Assembly (NCBI RefSeq): GCF_029223865.1
Contig: NZ_CP119520.1
Location: forward strand, 7,316,001 to 7,380,000
DNA: 64,000 nt
Source of the DNA: Telluria mixta
Lineage (GTDB): Bacteria; Pseudomonadota; Gammaproteobacteria; Burkholderiales; Burkholderiaceae_D
Direction: 5' to 3'
The notes below the pieces were generated by a model. It made no database searches, had not been told where the DNA came from, and saw nothing but the letters and a program-made list of their open reading frames with translations. Below, one piece after another: positions 43,837 to 52,517 of the stretch. A program made the position numbers and the translations under genes. Position 1 is the stretch's first letter. The number at the start of each line of letters is the position of its first letter.

Positions 43837-45969
43837 TCAGGACGCGATCGGCCGCATGGAACCGGGCACGACGAACGCGTCGAACGTGCTCACCATGTTT
43901 TGCACGAACGGATCGGCATCGACGGTGGCCTCGGCTTCGCGCTGCAGGCGCTCGCGCCGCGCCTTGGCCTCGGCGCTGGCCGTGTACCAGGTCGGCGCGA
44001 TCTCGGTCTCGACGTTCACGCGCACGGCCGGGAAGCATTCCTGCAGGGCAGCGCACAGCTTTTCGCTGTTACCGCTGGCGCGCAGCGTGTCGACCGGGAC
44101 GCGCAGACGGAACGTCGCGGCGGCGCCATCCGCCACGCACTCGATCAGCTCGGTCTGGAAGGCCAGCTGCTGGGCCACGCCGCGCAGCGGCAGCGAGGCC
44201 GCGAGCGCCGGCCAGTTGCCGTCCCAGTCGATGGCCGGCACGGGCGTGATGACGTAGGCGTACGGCGGCGCGGAAGGTGCCGCGGCACGGGCCGGCACCG
44301 GAGGCGCCTGCACCGCCGGGGCTTCCATCGCCAAGGCACTGTCGTCGGAAAACTCGGTGACCCAGGCCGGCGGCTCGTCGTCGGCGACTGCCTGTTCGGC
44401 CTGTCCCTGCGCGGGCTGGCGCATCATCGCCGGCTGCGGCTGGGCGGCGGACTGGGGCTGCGTCCGTGCGGCGGCAGCGGCGGCGCCGTTCGGCGCGCCC
44501 TGGTCCCACGGGGCCGGCGCGGCGGGCGCGGAAGGCGCAGCGGCCGGAGCAGGCGCGGCGGCAGCCGGCGGTTCCGCAGCCGGTGCCGGACGCCGTGGCA
44601 CGCCTCCCATGCGGGAACCGGCGCGCGCCGCTTCCAGCGCGGCATCGAGGGCCGCACGGGCCGACGTCATGGCGCGGCCGGCGCCTTGTGCGGACGGCGC
44701 TGCCGCCGGCGCGGGCGCGGGTGCCGCGGAAGCAGCCGGGCCGGCCGGACGCGCCGCGGCGGCCGGCGCAGCGGAGGCTGCCGCTGCCGCGGGACGCGCC
44801 GGTGCCGCCTGCGGCATCGTGCGCGCCAGCGCGGCCGGTGCGGGCGACGCCGCCTGCTCGGCGCCGCCCTGTCCCGGGCGGAACGCCAGCATGCGCAGCA
44901 GGGTCATCGTGAAGCCCGCGTACTCGTCCGGCGCGAGGCCGATCTCGTTGCGGCCGATCACGGCGATCTGGTAATACAGCTGCACTTCCTGCGGATCGAA
45001 TTGCGTGGCGAGACGCTGGATGTCGACCAGTTCCGGCAGGTCGTCCGGCAGCGCGGCCGGCACGGTCTGCGCCAGCGCGATCCGGTGCAGCAGGGTGCCG
45101 AGGTCCTGCAGCGCGCCGTTGTACGACAGGCTGCGGCTGGCCATTTCATCGGCGACGGCCATCAGGTCGGCGCCGTCCTGGTTCGCGAGCGCGTCGAGCA
45201 GGCGGACCAGATAGGACTGGTCGAGCGCACCCAGCATGCCCTGCACGGCGTCGAGCGTGACGGCGCCGGCCGCATAGGCGATGGCCTGGTCGGTCAGCGA
45301 CAGCGCGTCGCGCATCGAACCGTGCGCGCCCTGCGCGAGCAGGCGCAGGGCGGGCTGCTCGAACGTCACGCCTTCCTGGCCGAGGATGTTTTCCAGGTGG
45401 CCCACGATGTGGCCAGGCGGCATCTGCTTCAGGTTGAACTGCAGGCAGCGCGACAGCACGGTCACGGGAATCTTTTGCGGGTCCGTCGTCGCGAGGATGA
45501 ATTTCACGTGCTCGGGCGGTTCTTCCAGCGTCTTCAGCATCGCGTTGAAGGCGTGGTTCGTGAGCATGTGCACCTCGTCGATCATATAGACCTTGAAGCG
45601 CGCATTGCTCGGCGCGTAGACCGCCTGCTCCAGCAGCTGGGCCATCTCGTCGACACCGCGGTTCGACGCGGCGTCCATCTCGACGTAGTCGACGAAGCGG
45701 CCGGCGTCGATCGCGCGGCACGGCTCGCACTGGCCGCACGGCTCGGCCGTGATCGATCCGTTGCCGTCCGGCCCGACGCAGTTGAGCGACTTGGCCAGGA
45801 TGCGCGACAGCGTGGTCTTGCCCACCCCGCGCGTGCCGGTGAACAGATAGGCGTGGTGCAGCCGTCCGGTACGCAAGGCATGGGTCAGCGCACGGACGAC
45901 GTGCTCCTGGCCAACCAGCGTTTCGAAGTTCCGGGGACGGTATTTGCGGGCGAGGACTTGATAGGACAT
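43837..45969 (-). CDS. dnaX: DNA polymerase III subunit gamma/tau
   Basis: A 710-residue clamp-loader subunit: AAA+ domain with P-loop GTRGVGKT (45-52), zinc cysteines C64/C78/C81/C84, Walker B and SRC motifs (SRCLQFNLKQ), domain III to about residue 360, then an Ala/Pro-rich linker (about 370-540) and tau-specific C-terminal domains IV-V (about 550-690). It loads the beta clamp and couples polymerase to DnaB helicase. No A-rich slippery site for the short gamma form is visible, so only tau is expected from sequence. Start at 45969 gives the usual MSYQVLARKYRP. Confidence 0.96.
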   Translation of the reverse strand: MSYQVLARKYRPRNFETLVGQEHVVRALTHALRTGRLHHAYLFTGTRGVGKTTLSRILAKSLNCVGPDGNGSITAEPCGQCEPCRAIDAGRFVDYVEMDAASNRGVDEMAQLLEQAVYAPSNARFKVYMIDEVHMLTNHAFNAMLKTLEEPPEHVKFILATTDPQKIPVTVLSRCLQFNLKQMPPGHIVGHLENILGQEGVTFEQPALRLLAQGAHGSMRDALSLTDQAIAYAAGAVTLDAVQGMLGALDQSYLVRLLDALANQDGADLMAVADEMASRSLSYNGALQDLGTLLHRIALAQTVPAALPDDLPELVDIQRLATQFDPQEVQLYYQIAVIGRNEIGLAPDEYAGFTMTLLRMLAFRPGQGGAEQAASPAPAALARTMPQAAPARPAAAAASAAPAAAARPAGPAASAAPAPAPAAAPSAQGAGRAMTSARAALDAALEAARAGSRMGGVPRRPAPAAEPPAAAAPAPAAAPSAPAAPAPWDQGAPNGAAAAAARTQPQSAAQPQPAMMRQPAQGQAEQAVADDEPPAWVTEFSDDSALAMEAPAVQAPPVPARAAAPSAPPYAYVITPVPAIDWDGNWPALAASLPLRGVAQQLAFQTELIECVADGAAATFRLRVPVDTLRASGNSEKLCAALQECFPAVRVNVETEIAPTWYTASAEAKARRERLQREAEATVDADPFVQNMVSTFDAFVVPGSMRPIAS

Positions 45970-46063
45970 ACCGAGATTTTACCGTAGACCGGGCGAGGCG
46001 CGGCAACATTAGACGCTCATCGGGAATTCCCCTACACTGATATTTTTCTTTCAATTAGGAAAA

Positions 46064-46747
46064 ATGAAAAACTCGTTGCGCATCCCGCTGCTTACCACTT
46101 CCCTGTTCACTTCCCTGCTGCTCGCGCTGCCGGGCCATGCCGCCGAACGCGAATGGCTCCCGTACCGCAAGCTGGTCGACGTCATCAAGCTCGACAAGTT
46201 CGACGCCCTGCCCCAAGCCGAACGCGACAAGGTCATCCTGTACGCGAAGCTGGTGCCGGTGAACAAGGCGATCTCGCCGCTGGATGCGGGCCTCGTCGTC
46301 GTCGATGGCGCCAGCCGCACGCCGCTGCCGCTCGATGCCGGCGGTCGCGCTCGCATGGCGCTGAATCCGCAGTGGATGGCACACGACGCGCAGATCTGGA
46401 CGAGCCTGCCCAAGGGCGAAAAGATGCGCATGGGCTTCGACCTCGGCGCAGTTCTGCCCGAGACGACACAGTGGCGCTACGCAAGCGTGATGGGCGCCAT
46501 TCCCCAGACCAATGCCGCGATCGGCAAGGTGGCCGGCGCGCTGAGCCTGTTCGTGCCCACGATGAAGTCGGTGATCTTCAAGTTCGACAAGCCGGCCCAG
46601 CTGACCATCAAGGCCTCTGGTGGCGACAAGCGCTACGCCAGCGACGCCAAGAACCATGTCAGGCTCAAGCTCGACGAGGAGATGCTGAAGGAAAATCCGC
46701 TGGTGGAGGTGTCGATGCGCCCGCTCGAAGCGGAGATCGATGAGTGA
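46064..46747 (+). CDS. Secreted protein of unknown function (possible DUF2987)
   Basis: A 227-residue protein with a Sec signal peptide (cut after PGHA, about 26) and a mature part of mixed beta type starting AEREWLPYRKLVDVIKLDKF. It has no cysteine and no membrane segment. The YRKLVD start with a conserved AERDKV stretch recalls DUF2987-like periplasmic proteins, but I cannot confirm it. Divergent from dnaX across a 94-base gap and followed after 9 bases by the opposite-strand 4.5S RNA gene. Confidence 0.7.
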   Translation: MKNSLRIPLLTTSLFTSLLLALPGHAAEREWLPYRKLVDVIKLDKFDALPQAERDKVILYAKLVPVNKAISPLDAGLVVVDGASRTPLPLDAGGRARMALNPQWMAHDAQIWTSLPKGEKMRMGFDLGAVLPETTQWRYASVMGAIPQTNAAIGKVAGALSLFVPTMKSVIFKFDKPAQLTIKASGGDKRYASDAKNHVRLKLDEEMLKENPLVEVSMRPLEAEIDE

Positions 46748-46756
46748 AGGTAGTAG

Positions 46757-46853
46757 GCGAGCCTGATCTGCGGCACTTGCGGTGAACGGCTTTGGCTGCT
46801 TCGTTCCCGACCTGACCAGGTAAACCATGCCACAATGCGCAGGGGCCCGCCAG
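46757..46853 (-). ncRNA. ffs: 4.5S RNA (bacterial small SRP RNA)
   Basis: Read on the minus strand, the conserved SRP domain IV core is present: GTTTACCTGGTCAGGTCGGG followed by AACGAAGCAGCCAAAGCC, which forms the GGUCAGG and GAAGCAGCC loops bound by Ffh. Outer arms pair (5' GCTGGCGGGCCC with the 3' region). Length is about 100 nt, typical of betaproteobacteria. Ends are approximate, set from pairing and the promoter just upstream. Position near dnaX is also common. Confidence 0.9.
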
Positions 46854-46858
46854 CTCGC

Positions 46859-46887
46859 ATTATAACCGGTAACAGGCATACCGGCAA
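46859..46887 (-). promoter_or_regulatory. Sigma70 promoter of ffs
   Basis: On the minus strand TTGCCG (46887-46882), a 17-base spacer and perfect TATAAT (46864-46859), 6 bases before the predicted RNA start. Confidence 0.85.
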
Positions 46888-46932
46888 ACTACGGCCGGCA
46901 TGCCCCGCGCATACCTATATAGAGAGGGGACG

Positions 46933-48432
46933 TCAGAGCCCGAGCTGCTGCCAGATCCCGTCCACGCGCGCCTTGACTTCCGGCGTCATGACGATGGGTG
47001 TGCCCCACTCCCGGTTCGTTTCTCCCGGCCATTTATTAGTGGCATCGATACCCATCTTGCTGCCCAGGCCGCTGATCGGCGACGCGAAGTCGAGGTAGTC
47101 GATCGGCGTGTTGTCGACCATGACCGTGTCGCGGGTCGGGTCCACGCGGGTCGTGATGGCCCAGATCACTTCCTTCCAGTCGCGCACGTCGACGTCCTCG
47201 TCCACGACGACGATGAACTTCGTATACATGAACTGGCGCAGGAAGCTCCACACGCCGAACATCACGCGCTTCGCGTGGCCGGCATACTGCTTCTTCATCT
47301 GCACGACGGCCATGCGGTAGCTACAGCCTTCCGGCGGCAGATAGAAATCCGTGATCTCCGTAAACTGTTTCTGCAGCAGGGGCACGAACACTTCGTTCAG
47401 CGCCACGCCCAGCACGGCCGGCTCGTCGGGCGGTTTGCCCGTGTAGGTCGAGTGATAGATCGGGTCGCGGCGCATCGTGATGCGGTCGATCGTGAACACC
47501 GGGAACCAGTCCTGCTCATTGTAATAGCCGGTGTGGTCGCCGTACGGGCCTTCCAGTGCATGCTCGAAACCGGACGGGTGGTTCTCGTCCGGATAGATAT
47601 GTCCTTCCAGCACGATCTCGGCCGACGCCGGCACACGCAGCTCGCTGCCGATCGCCTTCGTCAGGACGGTCCGCTGGCCACGCAACAGGCCGGCGAACTG
47701 GTATTCGGACAGCGTGTCCGGCACGGGCGTCACTGCGCCCAGGATCGTGGCCGGGTCGGCGCCCAGCGCCACCGCCACCGGATACGGCTTGCCGGGGTTG
47801 GCGATGCAGTGCTCGCGGAAGTCGAGCGCGCCGCCGCGGTGGGCGAGCCAGCGCATGATGACCTTGTTCGGCCCCAGCACCTGCTGGCGATAGATGCCCA
47901 GGTTCTGGCGCTTCTTGTTCGGCCCTTTCGTGATCACGAGACCCCAGGTGATCAGGGGTGCGACGTCGCCCGGCCAGCAATGCTGGATCGGCAAACGGGC
48001 CAGGTCGACATCGGCACCTTCCCAGACGATTTCCTGGCACGGGGCGCCCTTCACTTCCTTCGGCGCCATGTCCCACACGGCCTTGACGAGCGAACCGAGG
48101 TCCATGATGTCGCGGAAGCCCTTGGGCGGCTCGGGCTCCTTCAGGCGGGCCAGCACGTGGCCGATCTTGCGCAACTCGCCGACGTCGTCCGCGCCCATGC
48201 CCAGTGCCACGCGCTGCGGCGTGCCGAACAGGTTGGCCAGCACGGGGATCGGATAGCGTTTGCCGGCCGCGTCGACCGGGTTCTCGAACAGCAGCGCAGG
48301 CCCGCCGGCGCGCAAGATCCGGTCGCACACCTCCGTCATTTCAAGATTCGGTGAAATAGGCGCGGATACGCGCTTGAAGTCATCCTTTTCTTGCAACTTA
48401 GCAATAAAATCCCGCAGATCAGAATAGTTCAT
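46933..48432 (-). CDS. ubiD: 4-hydroxy-3-polyprenylbenzoate decarboxylase UbiD
   Basis: A 499-residue UbiD: N-terminal [22 protein letters not shown] and family blocks [63 protein letters not shown] and a C-terminal [20 protein letters not shown]. It uses prenylated FMN made by UbiX to decarboxylate 3-polyprenyl-4-hydroxybenzoate in ubiquinone synthesis. Single gene, with the ffs promoter just downstream. The ribosome site before ATG at 48432 is weak, and a long AT-rich region precedes it. Confidence 0.95.
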   Translation of the reverse strand: MNYSDLRDFIAKLQEKDDFKRVSAPISPNLEMTEVCDRILRAGGPALLFENPVDAAGKRYPIPVLANLFGTPQRVALGMGADDVGELRKIGHVLARLKEPEPPKGFRDIMDLGSLVKAVWDMAPKEVKGAPCQEIVWEGADVDLARLPIQHCWPGDVAPLITWGLVITKGPNKKRQNLGIYRQQVLGPNKVIMRWLAHRGGALDFREHCIANPGKPYPVAVALGADPATILGAVTPVPDTLSEYQFAGLLRGQRTVLTKAIGSELRVPASAEIVLEGHIYPDENHPSGFEHALEGPYGDHTGYYNEQDWFPVFTIDRITMRRDPIYHSTYTGKPPDEPAVLGVALNEVFVPLLQKQFTEITDFYLPPEGCSYRMAVVQMKKQYAGHAKRVMFGVWSFLRQFMYTKFIVVVDEDVDVRDWKEVIWAITTRVDPTRDTVMVDNTPIDYLDFASPISGLGSKMGIDATNKWPGETNREWGTPIVMTPEVKARVDGIWQQLGL

Positions 48433-48565
48433 TGAATTTTTAATTCTTTTTTACATCTTTTGAGGTGTGCTAACAATCGCCGGCAAGTAGTTGATTTGCC
48501 AAGGAATTGATGAGCTCTTATACGTTCTTTAGATCTAAAAGTAATAGAACGCTTGAGTGCTAGTA

Positions 48566-48594
48566 TTGACTTGATATAAACGAGCTTCTACAAT
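48566..48594 (+). promoter_or_regulatory. Strong sigma70 promoter with about 300-nt leader
   Basis: TTGACT (48566-48571), exact 17-base spacer, TACAAT (48589-48594). It reads toward the transglycosylase gene, whose ATG is about 300 bases downstream. The leader is GC-rich and contains short pairings such as GGGC-GTCT-GCCC and CTGGGC...GCCCAG; no known riboswitch was recognised. The other half of the 469-base gap (48433-48560) is AT-rich and should hold the ubiD promoter. Confidence 0.7.
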
Positions 48595-48901
48595 CCGCCG
48601 TATCAAGTGAGGCAGGCCCGTCCAAGACGTGATTCTAGCCGGTCTCATTCTTTCACGGGGTCGGGGCCCCAGCGACATTTTAGGAGTGTTTTCACTGGGC
48701 GTCTGCCCAACCAACCCCGAGACAGTTGTTAGCCACTGGGCGCCTCCACTGCAGCGCTGCCCAGCTGAAGCAAGCAATGACGGCGTTCCTCGACCGCTAA
48801 GAGCGGCGACGGACGGTTTTCTGATGCACGGCACAAGTACGCTCGAACGCTGCGCCTACGCGCTGCGCCGGGACTGCTTTTTCCGCGACAAAGGAGAGAC
48901 G

Positions 48902-49824
48902 ATGATCCATCGCTTCATCGGCACGAGCGCAAGGCTCGTCCAACAGATGGCCAGCCAGCCAGTCACGTGGTCTTCCGTGATCAAAGCGGCACGCGGTGTA
49001 TTGACCACCGCACAACATACCCTGACCGTTTTCGGTCTTTCCGCAGTAGCAATGATTGCCCTGCTGTACAGCCGCCCCGATTTTGCAAAACGGGTGTCGG
49101 ATTTCCTGAGCCCGCAACACGCCATGCCGGCGCAGGTTGCCACCGCCAATCCCGCGGTCCAGCTCGTCGCAGCGCGCGGCGCGGATGCCGTCGAGATCGC
49201 GAACGACGACAAGGCGGCGAACCGCCCCACCCGTCAGCAGAAATACGTGACGGACTGGCTGTCGCGCCGCTACCGCGTGGCCGGCGACGCCGCCAACATG
49301 CTCGTCACGACCGCGTACAGCACGGCGCACGAGATCAAGCTGGATCCCCTGCTGATCCTGGCCGTGATGGCCATCGAATCGGGCCTGAATCCGTTCGCGG
49401 AAAGCCCGATGGGCGCGCAGGGCCTGATGCAGGTGATGTCCAAGGTCCACAGCGACAAGTTCGAGGAAGTCGGCGGCTCGCAGGCTGCCCTGAATCCGGT
49501 GGCCAACATCCGTGTCGGCGCCCTGATCCTGAAGGATTACGTGAAGCGCACCGGCTCCGTCGAAGGCGCCCTCAAGAGCTACGTCGGCGCCGCGGCAGCC
49601 GATGACGACTCCGGCTACGGTTCGAAGGTCCTGACCGAATACAAGCGCCTGAAACAGGTCGCGAGCGGCAAGAACGTCCCGATCTACTTCCCGCCGGCGC
49701 CAGCCGCGGCCCGAGCACGACCCTGGCCCAGAAATCGGCCAGCGCGCCGGCCAAGCCGGACACCGCATCGGCCGAGTCGGCCCACGGCAGCACCCAGACC
49801 GGCGAGACTGTCGCCGGACTCTGA
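48902..49824 (+). CDS. Lytic transglycosylase (SLT domain), apparent 3' frameshift
   Basis: A protein with an N-terminal membrane anchor (about 35-50), then a lytic transglycosylase (SLT, MltE/Slt-like) domain: PLLILAVMAIESGLNPFAESPMGAQGLMQVM with catalytic Glu in IESG, then NPVANIRVGALILKDY and GALKSYVGA. ATG at 48902 has AAAGGAGAG. From about 49700 the direct frame turns Arg/Pro-rich and runs to 50125, past a terminator. In the next frame the sequence reads as a plausible tail (STTLAQKSASAPAKPDTA) and stops at 49824, just before the terminator. One lost G in GCGGCCCGAG would explain this. Cuts peptidoglycan glycan strands. Confidence 0.8.
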
Positions 49825-49853
49825 GTCCACACGAAACATTCCGTTCCTGGTCG

Positions 49854-49891
49854 AAAGCCACCGTCGGCGCAAGCTGCGGTGGCTTTCATTT
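49854..49891 (+). terminator. Rho-independent terminator of transglycosylase
   Basis: Ten-base stem AAAGCCACCG / CGGTGGCTTT with a 13-base loop followed by CATTTTT. Its position 30 bases after the TGA at 49822-49824 supports the shifted gene end. Confidence 0.85.
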
Positions 49892-49905
49892 TTCCACTTT
49901 TCCAC

Positions 49906-50067
49906 TTCGGGGTCAGAGCCCTTTTTTTGGCACGATCCACGGAGCAAATCCACCCCGACCATCCTGCCCAGCATTGCACGCCGCCGGGACGCCGATGCCT
50001 TTGCCGGCGCTGGCGTCCGTTTTCTTTGCTATCTGAACATTGATCCAAAATGTGCTCTGACCCCGAA
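49906..50067. repeat. GGGGTCAGAGC-type inverted repeat pair (REP-like)
   Basis: TTCGGGGTCAGAGC at 49906-49919 is an exact inverted copy of 50054-50067, with a 134-base spacer holding a GC-rich unit. The motif GGGGTCAGAGC next to AAAATGT resembles REP sequences known, from memory, to go with REP-associated transposases. No transposase is nearby. The spacer has no convincing gene. Confidence 0.65.
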
Positions 50068-50073
50068 TTTGGA

Positions 50074-50108
50074 TGAAAAAAAGCCGCCCCGGTCTCCCGG
50101 GGCGGCTT
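50074..50108 (-). terminator. Terminator of the ribBA-ribH-nusB operon
   Basis: Perfect 12-bp stem AAGCCGCCCCGG / CCGGGGCGGCTT with 4-base loop. Seven A on the plus strand give a T run on the minus strand. It lies 28 bases past the nusB stop. Confidence 0.9.
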
Positions 50109-50136
50109 TCTCACTATATATATAGCGGGCAACGAA

Positions 50137-50607
50137 TCAGCGTCGGGTGTCCGCCGCTACCTCGTCCGGACGCAGCTTGCCGGCCAAGCGGTCCAGCACA
50201 CCGTTCACGTACTTGTGGCCATCGATACCGCCGAACGACTTGGCCAGTTCCACGGCTTCGTTGATCACGACGCGGTACGGGATCTCGATCTGGTTCTTCA
50301 GTTCGTACGCGCCGAGCAGCAGCACGGCGTGTTCGATCGGCGACACTTCCGCGATCGGGCGGTCGACGGTGGGTGCGATCACCTCGCGCAGCTCGACCGA
50401 CTGGGCGATCGCGCCATTCAGCAGTTCCGTGAAGTACTCGCCGTCAGCCTTGTCGAAGCCGTGCGCGCTGCGGATGTTGGTGACGACCGTGGAGGCCGGC
50501 TCATTGTTCAGCAGCCATTGATACAGCCCCTGCAGAGCGAACTCACGCGCGCGGTGACGCGGCGTACGGTTCTTGTTGGGATTGGCGTGCGTGTTCTTGT
50601 CAGTCAT
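50137..50607 (-). CDS. nusB: Transcription antitermination factor NusB
   Basis: A 156-residue NusB: basic N-terminus RTPRHRAREFALQGLYQWLL, then helices with SVELREVIAPTVDRPIAEVSPIEHAVLLLGAYEL and the C-terminal INEAVELAKSFGGIDGHKYVNGVLDRLA. With NusE it binds boxA in rRNA leaders and prevents early termination. ATG at 50607 fits; a start 29 codons upstream would overlap ribH. Last gene of the rib-nus operon, 13 bases after ribH. Confidence 0.95.
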   Translation of the reverse strand: MTDKNTHANPNKNRTPRHRAREFALQGLYQWLLNNEPASTVVTNIRSAHGFDKADGEYFTELLNGAIAQSVELREVIAPTVDRPIAEVSPIEHAVLLLGAYELKNQIEIPYRVVINEAVELAKSFGGIDGHKYVNGVLDRLAGKLRPDEVAADTRR

Positions 50608-50620
50608 GGTTGTACTCGAT

Positions 50621-51100
50621 TTACTCTTCTTCGGCCTGCAGTTCTTCCAGGCCCAGCAGCAGGTTGGCCATCTCGACCGCGACGCGTGCCGCATCGGTGC
50701 CCTTCTCGGCCATGCGGGCTTCCGCCTGCTCGTCGTTCTCGGTCGTCAGCACGGCGTTGGCGATCGGCATGCCGTAATCCAGGCCGATACGGGTGATGCC
50801 GGCGCCGGATTCGTTCGATACGAGCTCGAAATGGTAGGTTTCGCCGCGGATGACGGCGCCGAGCGCGATCAGCGAGTCGAACTGCTGCGTCTCGGCCATC
50901 TTTTGCAGGGCCAGCGGGATTTCCAGCGCGCCCGGGACGGTCACGTGCAGGATGTCCTCGTCGGCCACGCCCAGGTGCTTCAGTTCTGCGAGGCATGCCG
51001 ACAGCAGGCCATGGCCGACATCGGCATTGAAACGTGCCTGCACGATACCGATGCGCAGACCCTCGCCTGCCATATTGCTTTCAAAAGTTCCTACCGTCAT
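50621..51100 (-). CDS. ribH: 6,7-dimethyl-8-ribityllumazine synthase RibH
   Basis: A 159-residue lumazine synthase: IGIVQARFN with [31 protein letters not shown] with active-site His and [18 protein letters not shown]. It joins 3,4-dihydroxy-2-butanone 4-phosphate with the pyrimidine to form the lumazine, the penultimate step of riboflavin synthesis. Family members form 60-mers or pentamers. It lies 53 bases after ribBA and 13 before nusB. Confidence 0.96.
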   Translation of the reverse strand: MTVGTFESNMAGEGLRIGIVQARFNADVGHGLLSACLAELKHLGVADEDILHVTVPGALEIPLALQKMAETQQFDSLIALGAVIRGETYHFELVSNESGAGITRIGLDYGMPIANAVLTTENDEQAEARMAEKGTDAARVAVEMANLLLGLEELQAEEE

Positions 51101-51153
51101 GGCTATGCCTCTTGTTCTCTTGTTTCGTTGATGAATACGTTGAATGGTACCGC

Positions 51154-52269
51154 TTATGCAGCAATGTCGCAGCCCGGCTTGGCCAGGTAGCCGGTGACTT
51201 CGAGGTCGAAGCCGGCCATCGACGGCATCTTGCGCGGATTCGCGAGCAGCTTCATCTTGCGCACGCCGAGCTGGCGCAGGATCTGCGCGCCGATACCGTA
51301 GGTGCGCAGGTCCAGGTTGGCCGCGCGGCCGACCGGGCGCGTCGGCTTGTCCTGGAACTGGGCGAACAGTTCGTCGGCCGTCTCGGCGCAGTCGAGCAGG
51401 ACGATGACGCCCGCCTCCGCCTGCTTCACGGCCTGCATCGCGGCCGCGAGATTCCACGAGTGCGACGTGGACGCGCTGTCCAGCAGGTCGAGGATCGACA
51501 CCGGCTGGTGCACGCGCACGAGCGTCTCGCGGTCTTCCTGCGGGTTGCCGTGGACGAGCGCCAGGTGCGCCGAGCCGCTCGGCTTGTCGCGGAAGGCGAC
51601 CAGCGTGAACTCGCCGTGCACGGTGGCCAGCGGACGCTCCGCCACGCGCTCGACGAGGGTCTCGTTCTGGCTGCGGTAATGGATCAGGTCGGCGATGGTG
51701 CCGATCTTGAGGTTGTGCTCCTGCGCGAATTCCAGCAGGTCCGGCAGGCGCGCCATCGTGCCGTCTTCCTTGATGATCTCGCAGATGACGGACGCCGGGG
51801 TCAGGCCCGCCATTTCCGTCAGGTCGCAGCCGGCTTCCGTATGGCCGGCGCGCATCAGCACGCCGCCCTTGACGGCACGCAGCGGGAAGATGTGGCCCGG
51901 CTGGACGAGGTCTTCCGGTTTCGCATCCTTCGCCACCGCCACCTGGATGGTGCGGGCGCGGTCGGCCGCCGAGATGCCGGTCGTGACGCCTTCGGCCGCC
52001 TCGATCGAGACGGTGAAATTGGTGCCGAACGACGTGCCGTTGCGGGTCGTCATCATCGGCAGTTCGAGGCGGTCGCAGATCTCCTCGGACAGGGTCAGGC
52101 AGACGAGGCCGCGCGCGTGGCGGATCATGAAGTTGATCGCCTCCGGCGTGACGTGCTCGGCGGCGAGCACCAGGTCGCCTTCGTTCTCGCGGTCTTCCTC
52201 GTCGACCAAAATGACCATGCGCCCGGCGCGCAGTTCGTCAACGATTTCCTGGGTGGTGGAGATGGGCAT
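51154..52269 (-). CDS. ribBA: 3,4-dihydroxy-2-butanone 4-phosphate synthase with degenerate GTP cyclohydrolase II domain (RibBA type)
   Basis: A 371-residue protein. Residues 1-200 are an intact DHBP synthase ([32 protein letters not shown]). Residues 205-371 align in layout to GTP cyclohydrolase II ([33 protein letters not shown]) but lack the three zinc-binding cysteines of the CxTGD/CDC block. That half probably has no cyclohydrolase activity, as noted for several Burkholderiales RibBA proteins; a separate RibA must exist elsewhere. It is the first gene of the ribBA-ribH-nusB operon; no FMN riboswitch was found upstream. Confidence 0.92.
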   Translation of the reverse strand: MPISTTQEIVDELRAGRMVILVDEEDRENEGDLVLAAEHVTPEAINFMIRHARGLVCLTLSEEICDRLELPMMTTRNGTSFGTNFTVSIEAAEGVTTGISAADRARTIQVAVAKDAKPEDLVQPGHIFPLRAVKGGVLMRAGHTEAGCDLTEMAGLTPASVICEIIKEDGTMARLPDLLEFAQEHNLKIGTIADLIHYRSQNETLVERVAERPLATVHGEFTLVAFRDKPSGSAHLALVHGNPQEDRETLVRVHQPVSILDLLDSASTSHSWNLAAAMQAVKQAEAGVIVLLDCAETADELFAQFQDKPTRPVGRAANLDLRTYGIGAQILRQLGVRKMKLLANPRKMPSMAGFDLEVTGYLAKPGCDIAA

Positions 52270-52517
52270 GTGGATTCCTCGAGAGTACGGACCGGCTGGT
52301 GCGGAAATCCGCTATTTTAAAGGATTTGCCAGTCCTCGGCCGTATCGCCGTCGGGGGCCGCGCACTCTAGAGTGCCGCTACCACTACCACCGCATTGTTT
52401 CGTTGCATAATGACAACGACCCGCGTTGTCCGGCCTGCGTTACATCATGCTCATTTACAAGTGTGGCTTAAGTCGGGCAAGGTAGAATGATTTTTTCCGT
52501 GCTGAGGACGTCGTCGC

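Noticed and set aside
43837..45969. Programmed frameshift site for a short DnaX (gamma)
   Set aside because: No A-rich slippery heptamer with downstream hairpin was seen in the linker region.
48629..48901. Upstream N-terminal extension of the transglycosylase
   Set aside because: The 91 extra codons have no family match or ribosome site, while AAAGGAGAG directly precedes 48902.
49825..50125. C-terminal extension of the transglycosylase to 50125
   Set aside because: It runs through a terminator and a REP-like repeat and is Arg/Pro-rich; a one-base shift gives a better end at 49824.
52270..52517. FMN riboswitch upstream of ribBA
   Set aside because: The conserved FMN-aptamer blocks were not found in either orientation in the 248-base gap, nor before ribD.
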